A DNA stretch of 64,000 nucleotides from Bradyrhizobium sp. CB82 (lineage in GTDB: Bacteria > Pseudomonadota > Alphaproteobacteria > Rhizobiales > Xanthobacteraceae): contig NZ_CP121651.1 of NCBI RefSeq assembly GCF_029714405.1, positions 372,001 to 436,000 of the forward strand. The letters run 5' to 3'. The notes under the pieces are model-generated. The model did no database searches, had not been told where the DNA came from, and saw only the letters and a program-made list of their open reading frames with translations. Below, piece after piece: positions 46,302 to 54,754 of this stretch. Position 1 is the first letter of the stretch; each line of letters begins with the position of its first letter. The position numbers and the translations under genes are program-made.

Positions 46302-47831
46302 TTGATAATCAGTGAAATGCAGCACAAGCTCGCGACATGGGCCGAGAGCGACCCGAACCGAAGGTTCGATCGCCTCCTTCGGCTGATTGCCAACCGGGAA
46401 TGGCTTGCCGAGGCCGCTCGGATTGTTCTGGCGTCAAGTGGCGCACGAACACCGGGCATCGACGGAATAGATAAGCAACGACTGCAGGTCAGACTGGATC
46501 AGCATCTGGATGACCTGCGGAAAAGCCTGCTGGACGAGAGTTATCGCCCCCAGCCGGTGAAGCGAATCTATATCCCGAAAACCAACGGCAAGCTACGCCC
46601 ACTGGGTATTCCGACTCTGACGGATCGCATCGTCCAACGAGCCATGCTCATGGCCATGGAGCCAATCTGGGAAAGCGACTTCCATCGCCTATCCTATGGC
46701 TTCCGGCCTGAACGGAGCGTGCACCATGCCGTCCGCACCGTGAAGATACAGCTTCAGGATGGAGCCGATACGACGAGGGGCCGCTGGATCATCGAAGGTG
46801 ATCTGGCAAGCTACTTCGACACGGTCCATCACCGGCTGCTTATCAGATGTGTGCGGCGACGAGTGCAGGATGGGCGATTTGTTGATCTTCTCTGGCGGTT
46901 CCTGAAGGCAGGTCACATTGACCGTGACCTGTTTAAAGCCTCCAGCGAGGGTGTTCCGCAAGGTGGCGTGCTGTCACCGCTCTTGTCCAACATCATGCTC
47001 CATGAGTTCGATGCGTGGCTGGAGGCGAAATACCTGAGCGACAAGGCCCGCAAGGACCGCTGGGCATGGAACTTCGGCATCAAGCTGGGCCGCCCTATTA
47101 CGGTTCGAGAGAACCGGCAATGGAAGCCGGCGGTTGCTTACTGCCGATACGCTGACGACTTTGTCGTGATCGTAAAAGGGACCAAAGCTCAAGCAGAGGA
47201 AATCCGCGAGGAATGCCGCGCCTTTCTGGAAGGCAAGCTGAAATTGATGCTGAATATGGAGAAAACCCATATCACCCACGTCAATGACGGCTTCGTCTTT
47301 CTGGGGCACAGGATCATTCGCAAACGAGGGTCGCACGGGCGCATGTCCGTCGTCACAACGATACCCAAGGAAAAGGCGAAGGGGTTTGTTCGCAGGCTCA
47401 CTGAAACCCTCTCCGGCAATCATAGTGTCAGCACGGTCGACATGATCGCCGGCCTGAACCGCCAACTGGCGGGATGGGCAGCGTTCTACAAGTTCACCGA
47501 CTTCACCGCGTACGTATTCCGGCGCATCGACCATGTCGTGTTCTGGAAAATGGCGCATTGGCTGGGGCACAAATACCGATCTCGCATCAAACCTTTGATG
47601 CGGAAATGGTACCGAACCCCGGAACCGGGCAAGGCGAAAACCTGGCTCGTGTTTGGTCGGAATGAACGCGGCGGGACCGACGGAAAAGCACTTTACCGGC
47701 TTGTCTCAAGCCCGAAGGCGCAGTTCCGGTGGCGCAATCCGGAGGAAAATCCATACATCCTCCGAAAGGAAGCCCGCAGCACTGTCACCTCGCACTATCA
47801 TGATGTTGCTATGGCCATGGGCCAAGCTTGA
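46302..47831 (+). CDS. group II intron reverse transcriptase/maturase (intron 1)
   Basis: 509 residues from a TTG start with GAGGTGAAG 5 nt upstream; ATG 46317 is the alternative. RT motifs are present: PGIDGIDKQRL, RPLGIPTLTDRIVQRAML, SYGFRPERSVHHAV, EGVPQGGVLSPLLSNIML, and the catalytic YADDFVVIVKG. The maturase (X) region follows (LNRQLAGWAAFYKF). No HNH endonuclease motif is visible at the C terminus, so mobility would rely on nicked or single-stranded targets. The ORF sits in domain IV, ending just before domain V. Confidence 0.94.
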   Translation: MIISEMQHKLATWAESDPNRRFDRLLRLIANREWLAEAARIVLASSGARTPGIDGIDKQRLQVRLDQHLDDLRKSLLDESYRPQPVKRIYIPKTNGKLRPLGIPTLTDRIVQRAMLMAMEPIWESDFHRLSYGFRPERSVHHAVRTVKIQLQDGADTTRGRWIIEGDLASYFDTVHHRLLIRCVRRRVQDGRFVDLLWRFLKAGHIDRDLFKASSEGVPQGGVLSPLLSNIMLHEFDAWLEAKYLSDKARKDRWAWNFGIKLGRPITVRENRQWKPAVAYCRYADDFVVIVKGTKAQAEEIREECRAFLEGKLKLMLNMEKTHITHVNDGFVFLGHRIIRKRGSHGRMSVVTTIPKEKAKGFVRRLTETLSGNHSVSTVDMIAGLNRQLAGWAAFYKFTDFTAYVFRRIDHVVFWKMAHWLGHKYRSRIKPLMRKWYRTPEPGKAKTWLVFGRNERGGTDGKALYRLVSSPKAQFRWRNPEENPYILRKEARSTVTSHYHDVAMAMGQA

Positions 47832-47836
47832 ACAGA

Positions 47837-47905
47837 GAGCCGTATGCGCTGAAAGGTGCACGTACGGTTCGGGGAGGAGAAGCGCGCTCGCGCTTCTTAC
47901 TCCAC
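47837..47905 (+). ncRNA. group II intron 1 domains V and VI
   Basis: Domain V (47837-47870) pairs GAGCCGTATGCG with CGTACGGTTC around GAAAGGTGCA. Domain VI (about 47872-47905) is a GC-rich hairpin GAGAAGCGCGC/GCGCTTCTT with the presumed branch-point A, 7 nt before the 3' splice site. Confidence 0.8.
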
Positions 47906-48546
47906 TGCCCATCGGCCGCGGCTTTCTTTATCTCGTCGCCATCATCGACTGGGCGAGCCGTGCGGTTCTGGCGTGGCGGTTGTCGAACACGATGGACGTC
48001 TCGTTCTGCGTGGCGGCTCTGGACGAGGCGCTGGCGAAGTATGGCACGCCGGAGATCTTCAACACCGACCAGGGCAGCCAATTCACCAGTGCGGCCTTCA
48101 CCGGCGCGTTGGCGGGCGCAGGGATCAAGATCTCCATGGATGGCCGCGGTCGTTGGATGGACAACGTCTTCATCGAGCGGCTGTGGCGGTCGCTCAAGCA
48201 TGAGGACATTTATCTCAAGGGCTATGCCGACGGCCGCGAGGCCAAGGCAGGGGTCGCGAGCTGGATCGCCTTCTACAACGATCGTCGCCTTCATCAGGCG
48301 CACGGCTATCGCACGCCAATGGCGGTCTGGCGCGAACGGATGCAGGCCGCGAAGGCTGTGGACATGGTGGACAACGCTGACGCGTTGACCACATGCCCAC
48401 AGCAACAGCAGCAGACAGAATCTCTGGCAGCGTGATAGAAAGGATCAGGAGCGGTCAGTTTCCAACTAACAAACCGGTTCAAGCGGTCCCGCTCCGCGGG
48501 TCCATTTCAAAGGGATTGACTAGGTCGAGTGTGTCGGCGGTTTCTT

Positions 48547-49458
48547 ATGTGCAATCTACAGCATCACCACCTACCAAGCCGCCACCCTCGCGCTCTTCCG
48601 CGTGGTGAACCGCTACGTCGGCAACTTGCAGCCGATGCCCGGCGTCTTCCCTGACTATCCGGCTCCCGTGATCCGCAACAAGGAGGCCGGGACGGAGATG
48701 ACGCTCATGCGCTGGGGGATGGCACCGCCGCCGCGCACGGGCGGGCCGTCAGTCACCAATATACGCAGCTCTCCGCTTGGAGTATTGTGGCTGAGGCCGG
48801 AGAACCGATGCTTGGCCGGCCTAATTTTCGACTCGCCTCCGCGTGACATTTTCATCCGGGGATGTTTGTATCCATCTCATAATTAAACCAAAGGAGTATT
48901 GAAGTGATTAAGTTGATTTTGACCGCTGCTCTGGCTTTAGGTGTCGGCGTAACCGTTGCGCAAGCGCAGCAAGGCACCGGAGGAGGCACACCGAACCCCC
49001 AAAAGCTTGAGAAATGCAGAACGCTTGCTAGGGAGCGCGGGTTTACTAATAGTGGAGGTGGGAGAAATACAGGTATTGGGATGCGAGATTTCGTGCGGGC
49101 GTGCATGCAGGGCAAGCAAAGCTAAGCCGCCGATCGGAATGCCGCCAGCGCACAGCTTCGCCGAGTACGCGCCCGAGCCGAACCCTGAGATCAAGAAAAA
49201 GTATGTCGTCTGGTTCGCGCTCAACGAGGACCGGCCGCTTACGGCGTTCTCGGGCATTTGGACTGAATTCAAAGGCGAGCGCGGCACGAAGTCCAAGCCG
49301 GCCCCGGTCCGCATCTCGTTTACAGTTTCCTGACGACTACGCCGAATGCGGTGGTTGAGCCGATCCATCCCAAGGCGATGCCGGTGATCCTCACGACTGA
49401 CGAGGAGCGCGACGTTTGGATGCGTGCCCCCAAGGTCGCGTCACGTTGGCCATCTTAG
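48547..49458 (+). pseudogene. SRAP (YedK/HMCES-type) gene, frameshifted and split by a 0.3-kb insertion
   Basis: The start MCN (with the catalytic Cys2) is present at 48547, but a small indel after codon 4 shifts the frame before SITTYQAATLALFRVVNRY, NLQPMPGVFPDYPAPV, LMRWGMAPPPRTGGP and WLRPENRCL (to about 48815). The family sequence resumes near 49145 (SFAEYAPEPNPEIKKK, VVWFALNEDRPLTAF, IWTEFKGERGTKSK), shifts frame again near 49305 and ends with AVVEPIHPKAMPVILTTDEE and a late TAG. SRAP proteins crosslink to abasic sites in single-stranded DNA; this one cannot be made whole. The intervening 0.3 kb carries its own small gene. Confidence 0.85.
48904..49125 (+). CDS. small secreted protein inside the split SRAP gene
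   Basis: 73 residues from GTG 48904, preceded by AAGGAG at 8 nt. A clear Sec signal peptide (IKLILTAALALGVGVTVAQA, cut after AQA) leads to a 53-residue mature part with two Cys (KCRTLARERGF and FVRACMQGKQS) that could form a disulphide, and a Gly/Asn-rich loop. It resembles small periplasmic proteins of rhizobia but I cannot name it. Its GC content is visibly lower than that of the SRAP fragments around it. Confidence 0.65.
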   Translation: MIKLILTAALALGVGVTVAQAQQGTGGGTPNPQKLEKCRTLARERGFTNSGGGRNTGIGMRDFVRACMQGKQS

Positions 49459-49508
49459 GCAGAAAGCGCTGCTCATGGCAGGGGCTTTCCAGTCGCGACA
49501 GGCTAGTG

Positions 49509-49799
49509 ATGGATCCGGAGCTGATGGCCCAGATCGCGCGCGCGGGCCAAGACCGCCTGCTGGCGTTCCATGTCTGCGACTGGCTGGTGCCGACGAAGGA
49601 CATCCTCAACGACCGCGGCATGATGGGCGACGGCGTCATCGACATCAAATCGGTGCGCGCTGCGGTCGAGGCCCAAGGCTATGCTGGCTATTCCGAGATC
49701 GAGATCTTCTCCAACGACTGGTGGGAGAAGCCTATGGACGAAGTGCTGCACACCTGCATCGACCGGCACCGGAGCGTGGTTTCTAGGATCATTGCTTAG
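49509..49799 (+). pseudogene. sugar phosphate isomerase/epimerase, C-terminal fragment
   Basis: 96 codons from an internal ATG read LAFHVCDWLVPTKDILNDRG, MMGDGVIDIKSVRAAVE and YSEIEIFSNDWWEKPMDEV, the last strands of an AP-endonuclease/xylose-isomerase-like TIM barrel with its metal-ligand His, Asp and Glu. The first two-thirds of the enzyme are missing; upstream in frame is the scrambled end of the SRAP pseudogene. Confidence 0.8.
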
Positions 49800-49815
49800 G
49801 CAACGCTGGTGGCGA

Positions 49816-51011
49816 TCACTGGCTTGCGGTCCGGGGCGTCGTGTTGAAGCGGGCCTTCTGCTCGCTGCTGAGCGTCGCATAGAATTCGTCCAATGCGGGC
49901 TGCACCCAACTGGCCGCCTCCAGCATGGCTTCGAGTCGCCTCTGCATGGCTTCCAGCCGTCCGACTGGTGTCAACGGCACTTCATTCGGGCAGGTAGCTT
50001 GCAGTCCATGAACCGCCTGTTTGGTCGCGTCGCCCAGGCGTTCGAGCGCTTCCTTTTGTTTGCCAGCCGGGTTTACCACTGCATCGATCCGTTCGATCGG
50101 CAGCTGCGTCAGGCTTGATTTCGGATCGCCGCAGCTCTCGGGCTGAGCATTCGGGCTGCTGTTGCGAAGGCTCGCCGATATTGGGACCGAGCGCGTTGAA
50201 ACGTGCCTGCTGCTCGTCGCTGAGCGAACCATAGAACTTCTCGAGCGCCGGCCGCACGATCTTCACCGCCTCGAGCGTGGCGCTGACGCGGTTCGTCATC
50301 GGGTGGCGTCAGCGCATAGGTATCGGTGCACGACTCCTTGAGCACATCGGCAGCCTTCGCCGCCGCGGCCTTCAATTCGTCGAGCAAAGCGCGCTGCTCC
50401 GGCGTCGGCCGGACCGCCTGCGCGATCTCGGCGAGCGGCCAGGCGGTGACGCCCTTGTCCGGATCGCCGCACAATTGCCGCATCTCGTGCTGCTCTTCTT
50501 GCGCTTGATGATGCTCGTGGCCTTTCTGCTCGCGGCCATGCTGTTCTAGCGCTTCAGTCTCGTGCTGCTCTTCTTGCGCTTGGTGATGCTTGCCGCCTTT
50601 CTGCTCGTGCTGTCCTAGCGCTTCATGATACTCGCGCCCCTTCTGCTGCTGCATCTCGTGCTGTCCTTCTTGCGCTCGATGATGCTCGCGGCCCTTTTGA
50701 GAATGCATCCCGTGTTTTGCCGAATGAACGGAAGGCACGCCCGATATCGAACTTGGCGAATGCCCCGGAGTCACGCCCGATATCGAACTCGCGGGGCCGA
50801 CAGTACCCACACCCGTACCAACTCCGCTAACCCCAGCAGCTCCGCTAACCCCGGCAGCTTCGCCCACCCCGCCAACTCCGCCGACCCCGGCAGCTCCGCC
50901 GACCCCGGCAGCTCCGCCCACCCCGCCAACTCCGCCAATTCCACGGATGAGATGGACAAGCGATTTTTTATGACCGCCGCGATGACGATTGCGGAAATCG
51001 CGTACGTCCAT
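49816..51011 (-). pseudogene. LTXXQ-motif secreted protein with two repeat tracts, frameshifted
   Basis: From ATG 51011 the protein has a short basic N terminus, then a tract of Gly-Gly-Val-Gly-Gly/Ala-Ala-Gly repeats (about 50 residues), then His/Gln/Glu-rich repeats of the form KGREHHRAQEGQHEMQ in several variants. A helical LTXXQ-like unit follows (CGDPDKGVTAWPLAEIAQAV, PTPEQRALLDELKAAAAKAA). Near 50295 the frame shifts (VKIVRPALEKFYGSLSDEQQ), and it shifts again near 50160 before a second unit (LPIERIDAVVNPAGKQKEAL, FYATLSSEQKARF) and the stop. Intact relatives are Spy/CpxP-like periplasmic proteins; this copy is broken by at least two frameshifts. Confidence 0.75.
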
Positions 51012-51273
51012 TCTTTTGTTCGGCCGCGCCGCGGGCCATTCTTCCGTCCCGGCCACCGATCTCGCAGCCGCCGCGCGCAGGGTCGGTCAAGGCTGGCCGC
51101 GTTTGCGGCCACCGCACGGTTTGGCCTTGACCGGCCCGAGCACGGCGGCATGCTGGCGTGGAACGGGACTGCATTCCTGGCTGGCACTTGCCGTCAGCGG
51201 CGGTTATGGTTGTCGGGCGCGGGCGACCTCGTGGCGAAGCGTGACGCGTCGGCTGCAAGCGTCACCGGACTGC

Positions 51274-52509
51274 CTATTTTGTCCTGCCGAGCTGAGGCGC
51301 CCGCGCGCCGGGTTTCGGCCGCCGCGGTTTCCATTGCGACACCAATCGTTCGTAGCTTCGCTCCGCCTGGGCGGCAATCAACATCTCACGGTCGCGCAGC
51401 GCCTTGATGTTGTAGGCATAGGCTGGTCCACGCCGGCTGCCCTTCTGTTGCGGATGTCCAGCTTGAAGTTGCATCGCGCGGGTCTTGTTGGCGACCAGCG
51501 CCGGGCGCGCCAACAGGTAATTCTCGCCCTTCGTCAGCAAATGCCAGCAGAGCACCGTGAGCTTGCGAGCCACGGCCACCGCGGCGACCTGATGGCCACG
51601 CCGGGCGCGGATCCGCACGAAAAAAGCATGCAGTGGACCGGGCGCCTTGGCCGCGGCCCAGGCCGCCTCGACCAGCATGGCGCGCGCGTGACTGCGGCCG
51701 ATCTTGCTGATGCGACCGTGATGGGCGGCTCCCAGTCCCGACTGCCGCACCCGCGGGTTCAGCCCGAAATAGCTCACCAGCTTCTGCGGGCTGTTGAACC
51801 GGCTGATGTCGCCGATCGCCGCCACGATGCCGGCGGCGACCGCCAGATTGACGCCGGTGATCGTCATCAGTCTGTTGACCGCGGAATCCTCGATGGCGTC
51901 CTGCGCGATCTCGCGATCGAGCAGAGCCAGGTCGTCCGCCAGCCGGTCCAGCTCACGGACGTGCCGATCGATGGCCGCGCGCTCATCGTCCGGCAACTGG
52001 TGAGCGGCCAACCAGGCCCGGCCGCGGGCGTTGAAGAGATCGCCATGCGGGCACTTCGGGATCAGGTGTGCATGCAGGATCGAATGCACCTCGTTCTTGA
52101 GCCGCGTGCGATGCCGCACGACCTGGTAGCGCCGCGCCACCAGTCTGCGCTTGCGTTCGGTCTCCGCGTCAGGCGTCCAGATCTCCGGCAGGTAGCCCGC
52201 CGCCTGCAGACTGGCGAGCGTACCAGCGTCAATCTTGTCGGTCTTGACGTGAGCCTGGGCGATCGCTTTCACCTGCAAGGGATTGGCGATAATCACCCGC
52301 GCCACGAATGGCGTCAGCACTCGCGAGACCGCCATACTGTTGCCGGTCGCTTCAAGCACCACCTCATCACTGGCCAGCAGGGTCTTGCCAAATCCCTCCA
52401 GCGCAGTCCGTGTCATATCAATGCGGCCTGCATGTCGAAGCCTGCCGTCCTCCCAAAATACGACCTCCCCGAAGGTTCGGTGGACATCAATGCCAATGAC
52501 CCGTCGCAT
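51274..52509 (-). CDS. IS110-family transposase
   Basis: 411 residues from ATG 52509 (GGAGGTGCGA just upstream). The DEDD core is present (VIGIDVHRTFGEVVFW, DEVVLEATGNSMAVSRVL, KTDKIDAGTLASL) with the C-terminal domain (MTITGVNLAVAAGIVAAIGD, KLVSYFGLNPRVRQSG) and a basic tail rich in Arg, Lys and Pro. The frame is intact. Element ends are not obvious. It lies between two genes that both contain Gly-Gly-Val repeats. Confidence 0.92.
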   Translation of the reverse strand: MRRVIGIDVHRTFGEVVFWEDGRLRHAGRIDMTRTALEGFGKTLLASDEVVLEATGNSMAVSRVLTPFVARVIIANPLQVKAIAQAHVKTDKIDAGTLASLQAAGYLPEIWTPDAETERKRRLVARRYQVVRHRTRLKNEVHSILHAHLIPKCPHGDLFNARGRAWLAAHQLPDDERAAIDRHVRELDRLADDLALLDREIAQDAIEDSAVNRLMTITGVNLAVAAGIVAAIGDISRFNSPQKLVSYFGLNPRVRQSGLGAAHHGRISKIGRSHARAMLVEAAWAAAKAPGPLHAFFVRIRARRGHQVAAVAVARKLTVLCWHLLTKGENYLLARPALVANKTRAMQLQAGHPQQKGSRRGPAYAYNIKALRDREMLIAAQAERSYERLVSQWKPRRPKPGARAPQLGRTK

Positions 52510-52560
52510 TCGCACCTCCTGCCAGACACATGATGACGGGAGCTGCGGGCGACACGACAA

Positions 52561-52887
52561 CTACGGATTCGCGCTCTCGGCGCAACCGGGCGAGTCGCAG
52601 AGGCGGCCAGCTACTAACTCGAGCTCTCGGCTCATCGAATGCATCGGCCTGCCCGCACTTCGTGCTCCCGGTGCCTCTGTCCCGATGGTCGCACCATACG
52701 CCACGATGTAGAACACCGCAGCGGAACGTTGGCACCGAGAAATCTCATACCGGTTACCAACTCCGCCGACCCCGCCAACTCCGCCGACCCCGCCCACCCC
52801 GCCTGCTTGCGCATGCAGCGGGCCGGACGCTGCGATCAACAACGCCGGTATCGCGGTTACTGCAAGAAGCCTGGCTTTCCTAATCAC
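52561..52887 (-). pseudogene. 5' part of a secreted Gly-Val-repeat protein
   Basis: A GTG at 52887 behind AGGAGGAG starts a Sec signal peptide (IRKARLLAVTAIPALLIAAS, cut near LHA-QA). Five GGV-type repeats follow, coded by alternating GGCGGGGTC and GGCGGAGTT units. After NRYEISRC the sequence loses its character and ends at a stop by 52561. It looks like the head of an LTXXQ-type protein whose remainder was lost; the next gene downstream (51011) has the same repeat type. Confidence 0.5.
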
Positions 52888-53148
52888 GATATCTCCTCCT
52901 ACTTTTAGTTCCGCGTCCAAGGCGAGCAACTCGAGCCAACCCTCGACAAAGATTCAAAATGGTCACTCGCCGACGTTCCATGCAAAAAGGGCGTCACTAC
53001 ATTGCGATATCCAAATAGCTGCGAAACAAGTTCCTTCGGCCGAACCCGTGCCCTTCTGCGCACCAAGAATCTCGGAGACGATCCGCCACAACGTGGTGGG
53101 GCAAGCGGTAGCGTGAGGTTCCGTGTTCCAAAAACCGCCGCGAATGCT
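52888..53148. other. intergenic, no supported gene
   Basis: About 260 bp containing the promoter region of the Gly-Val-repeat gene on the minus strand. Nothing else is recognised. Confidence 0.4.
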
Positions 53149-53316
53149 GATCTAAGAGCGACCAGCGTCCCTGACGGCCCCGATTGGCTCCACGAGATAA
53201 AATACGATGGATACCGGCTAGAGCGCGACGGCGACCGCGTGCGTCTGATCACGCGCGGCGGCTACAATTGGACCAGCCGCTATCCTTGAATCGTCGAGGC
53301 CGCGCGCACTCGCGAA
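53149..53316 (+). pseudogene. ATP-dependent DNA ligase (LigD type) remnant
   Basis: The frame reads SVPDGPDWLHEIKYDGYRLE then DGDRVRLITRGGYNWTSRYP, containing the catalytic Lys of the nucleotidyltransferase motif I (EIKYDGYR). After an in-frame TGA the same frame continues IVEAARTRE before merging into the GIY-YIG gene. Only about 55 of several hundred residues remain. Confidence 0.75.
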
Positions 53317-53322
53317 GTCCTA

Positions 53323-54138
53323 GTGCTGCGACATCGGCCCAGTGAGCCCGACTTGAACAAGGTCTTGCCGCTGCTCGCAGCCGACAAGCCAGAGCTTTTC
53401 AATGCGTATCAGCAAACGCAAGGCGCGGCGCTGGAAAAGAGCATGTCGAGCGCCAGCTATGTTGCGTCGTTCATCGGTCATGAGCCGGGTAAAGCGTTGT
53501 ATGTCGGCCTTTACAAGATCGGGAAAACGAAACCACTCACTGTCGCCCAATTCTTGAAGGTGCCGGAGAAAATTGAACTGATAAAGCTCGGCATGAAAGT
53601 TCCGAGCGGAAAGCGGCCATCGTGTCTCTGGTTTGATCTTAAGTTGATGGACTTCTATTCGGAATGGAAAGGCAGGCTGATCGTGGATTGGCCTCCTCCT
53701 GAGCGGTCGTGGTGGAGACGAGCACATCAGAACATCATGCCGGTTCACGCAATCTTGGAGGATGGCGCTCTCGACACCGCAATGAAGCGCTGGGATGAGC
53801 TGGACTTCAGTTGGAGCCAACTGGCTGTCTTGCCGAAACGCTGGCAGGCCAAGCTCGCCGAGTGGCGCGGCATCTACTACATCTTCGATACCTCAGCTGG
53901 AAAGGGTTACGTCGGGTCTGCGTATGGAGCGGAAAACCTGCTTGGTCGTTGGCGCAACTATGCTGCATCGGGACACGGTGGAAATCGCCTATTGAGGGAG
54001 CGCGATCCACAGCATTTTAGGTTTACCATCCTGGAATTGGTCGCCCCCAGCATGGAGGCCGACGAAGTGATCCGGCTCGAAAGCAGCTGGAAGGAACGCC
54101 TGCACACTAGGCGGCCGCACGGGCTGAACGATAACTGA
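53323..54138 (+). CDS. GIY-YIG nuclease-family protein
   Basis: 271 residues from a GTG. The N-terminal 175 residues form a conserved region of unknown role (LFNAYQQTQGAALEKSMSSA, SYVASFIGHEPGKALYVGLY). The C-terminal GIY-YIG domain has GIYYIF at 183-188, KGYVGSAYG at 194-202, Arg209 in LLGRW and a late Glu in RLESSW, so its catalytic residues are present. Such proteins probably act as structure-specific or restriction-type nucleases, but no methyltransferase is nearby. The upstream junction with the DNA ligase relic has probably replaced its first residues and promoter. A bidirectional hairpin follows the stop. Confidence 0.8.
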   Translation: MLRHRPSEPDLNKVLPLLAADKPELFNAYQQTQGAALEKSMSSASYVASFIGHEPGKALYVGLYKIGKTKPLTVAQFLKVPEKIELIKLGMKVPSGKRPSCLWFDLKLMDFYSEWKGRLIVDWPPPERSWWRRAHQNIMPVHAILEDGALDTAMKRWDELDFSWSQLAVLPKRWQAKLAEWRGIYYIFDTSAGKGYVGSAYGAENLLGRWRNYAASGHGGNRLLRERDPQHFRFTILELVAPSMEADEVIRLESSWKERLHTRRPHGLNDN

Positions 54139-54151
54139 GGCAGAGCCGCCA

Positions 54152-54183
54152 ATGGCCCCGACGATATTGCACGTCGGGGCCAT
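54152..54183. terminator. strong bidirectional hairpin
   Basis: A 12-bp perfect stem ATGGCCCCGACG / CGTCGGGGCCAT with an 8-nt loop, 14 bp after the GIY-YIG stop and just before the end of the convergent minus-strand fragment. No T-run, but position and stability suggest termination. Confidence 0.6.
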
Positions 54184-54192
54184 CCAAGATCA

Positions 54193-54554
54193 TCAGGCCG
54201 GGTACTTCCGCCGCGCCTTCTGATCATTGGTGTTGCCGATTACCGCATCCGATCTGGCCCAGACCATGACAATGATCACATTCCGCGCGAAAGCGGCTCG
54301 CGGCCACCTCGCGCTCGCACCACTCCGCACGCCGCTTGCGTTCGGCCGCCAACGCCTTGTGCGTCTCGAACTCCACGATGATTTTGTCGATCTCTGCCCA
54401 GTCCAATGTGCGCTTGATGCGCAGCACGGTGTGACAGAACCATCAGGAGATCGCCGAAGGCAGCAACAAATCGCGTGCTGCGACATTGCTGTGCGCAATG
54501 GCGCTCCCTGTCGGTCTGACGACAAGGTCTGAAGCCCGACCGGGGCGCGCGCAC
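54193..54554 (-). pseudogene. degraded hypothetical gene
   Basis: The best-preserved part (54224-54427) reads LRIKRTLDWAEIDKIIVEFE and THKALAAERKRRAEWCEREV. Upstream residues (AAFGDLLMVLSH) and downstream residues (VWARSDAVIGNTNDQKARRK) lie in other frames, so at least two frameshifts have occurred. Helical, charged; no family recognised. Confidence 0.45.
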
Positions 54555-54699
54555 CGTACGTGGTAGATTGCGACGTTATCGTGTTGCGAGCGATTTGTGC
54601 GCGTAACAGTGTCGCGGTGAGCCGGCGCTGCTGACGCACCCTCTTCGTGGACGCGCTATGAGAATAGGTAATGTGTTGCGCGTTCAGCGACGTCCGCTA

Positions 54700-54752
54700 T
54701 TCCCCGGTCGCGACCAAATTGCGCTTAGCAACGAATTGTCGCGATGGGCCAG
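54700..54752. repeat. palindromic intergenic repeat, copy 1, at the group II intron 3' junction
   Basis: CCCCGGTCGCGACC followed after about 20 bp by TTGTCGCGATGGGCCA. A similar arrangement occurs at 63903-63953. GGTCGCGACC is a perfect 10-bp palindrome. Group II intron 2 ends within 5 bp of this copy. Confidence 0.55.
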
Positions 54753-54754
54753 AG

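Larger units (their letters stand above)
45642..47905 (+). mobile_element. group II intron 1 (2264 bp) within IS3 orfB
   Basis: The intron begins GTGCGCC at 45642 and ends CTCCAC at 47905. Both boundaries are confirmed by the exact continuity of the orfB frame. It encodes a reverse transcriptase/maturase, followed by a typical domain V (47837-47870: GAGCCGTATGCG, tetraloop-type turn, CGTACGGTTC) and a domain VI hairpin with a candidate branch A in CTTCTTACTCCAC. All parts needed for splicing appear present. Confidence 0.9.
45224..48435 (+). pseudogene. IS3-family OrfB, interrupted by a group II intron
   Basis: Exon 1 (to 45641) has the HTH_21 part and the start of the rve integrase domain (AGLLSAKRKAMIDREHDLP, NQVWAMDITY). 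Exon 2 (47906-48435) continues MPIGRGFLYLVAIIDWASR, FNTDQGSQFTS and the DDE glutamate in DNVFIERLWRSLKHED. Both exons are in register: codon 45641+47906+47907 is ATG. If the intron splices, the full DDE protein (first D in MDITY, second in NTDQGSQ, E in FIERLW) would be restored at the RNA level, though orfA is separately cut. Confidence 0.85.
43284..48440 (+). mobile_element. IS3-family element carrying two nested insertions (approximate ends)
   Basis: OrfA (43351-43613) and OrfB (from about 45224 to 48435) belong to one IS3 element of roughly 1.3 kb. An IS110-type element (43613-45223) separates them, and a group II intron (45642-47905) lies inside orfB. With both removed, the frames join as ...GELTLEND-FLEGALSKAGLL... 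and ...WAMDITY-MPIGRGFLYLV.... The outer ends are inferred from coding limits and the TGGACGGGG motif only. Confidence 0.8.

Noticed and set aside
50820..50945. Regular short repeats suggesting a CRISPR-like array
   Set aside because: The repeats are in-frame Gly-Gly-Val codons with no unique spacers of constant length, and no cas gene is present.
53323..54138. Restriction-modification or other defence system around the GIY-YIG protein
   Set aside because: No methyltransferase, ATPase or other defence partner is nearby; the gene is isolated between relics.
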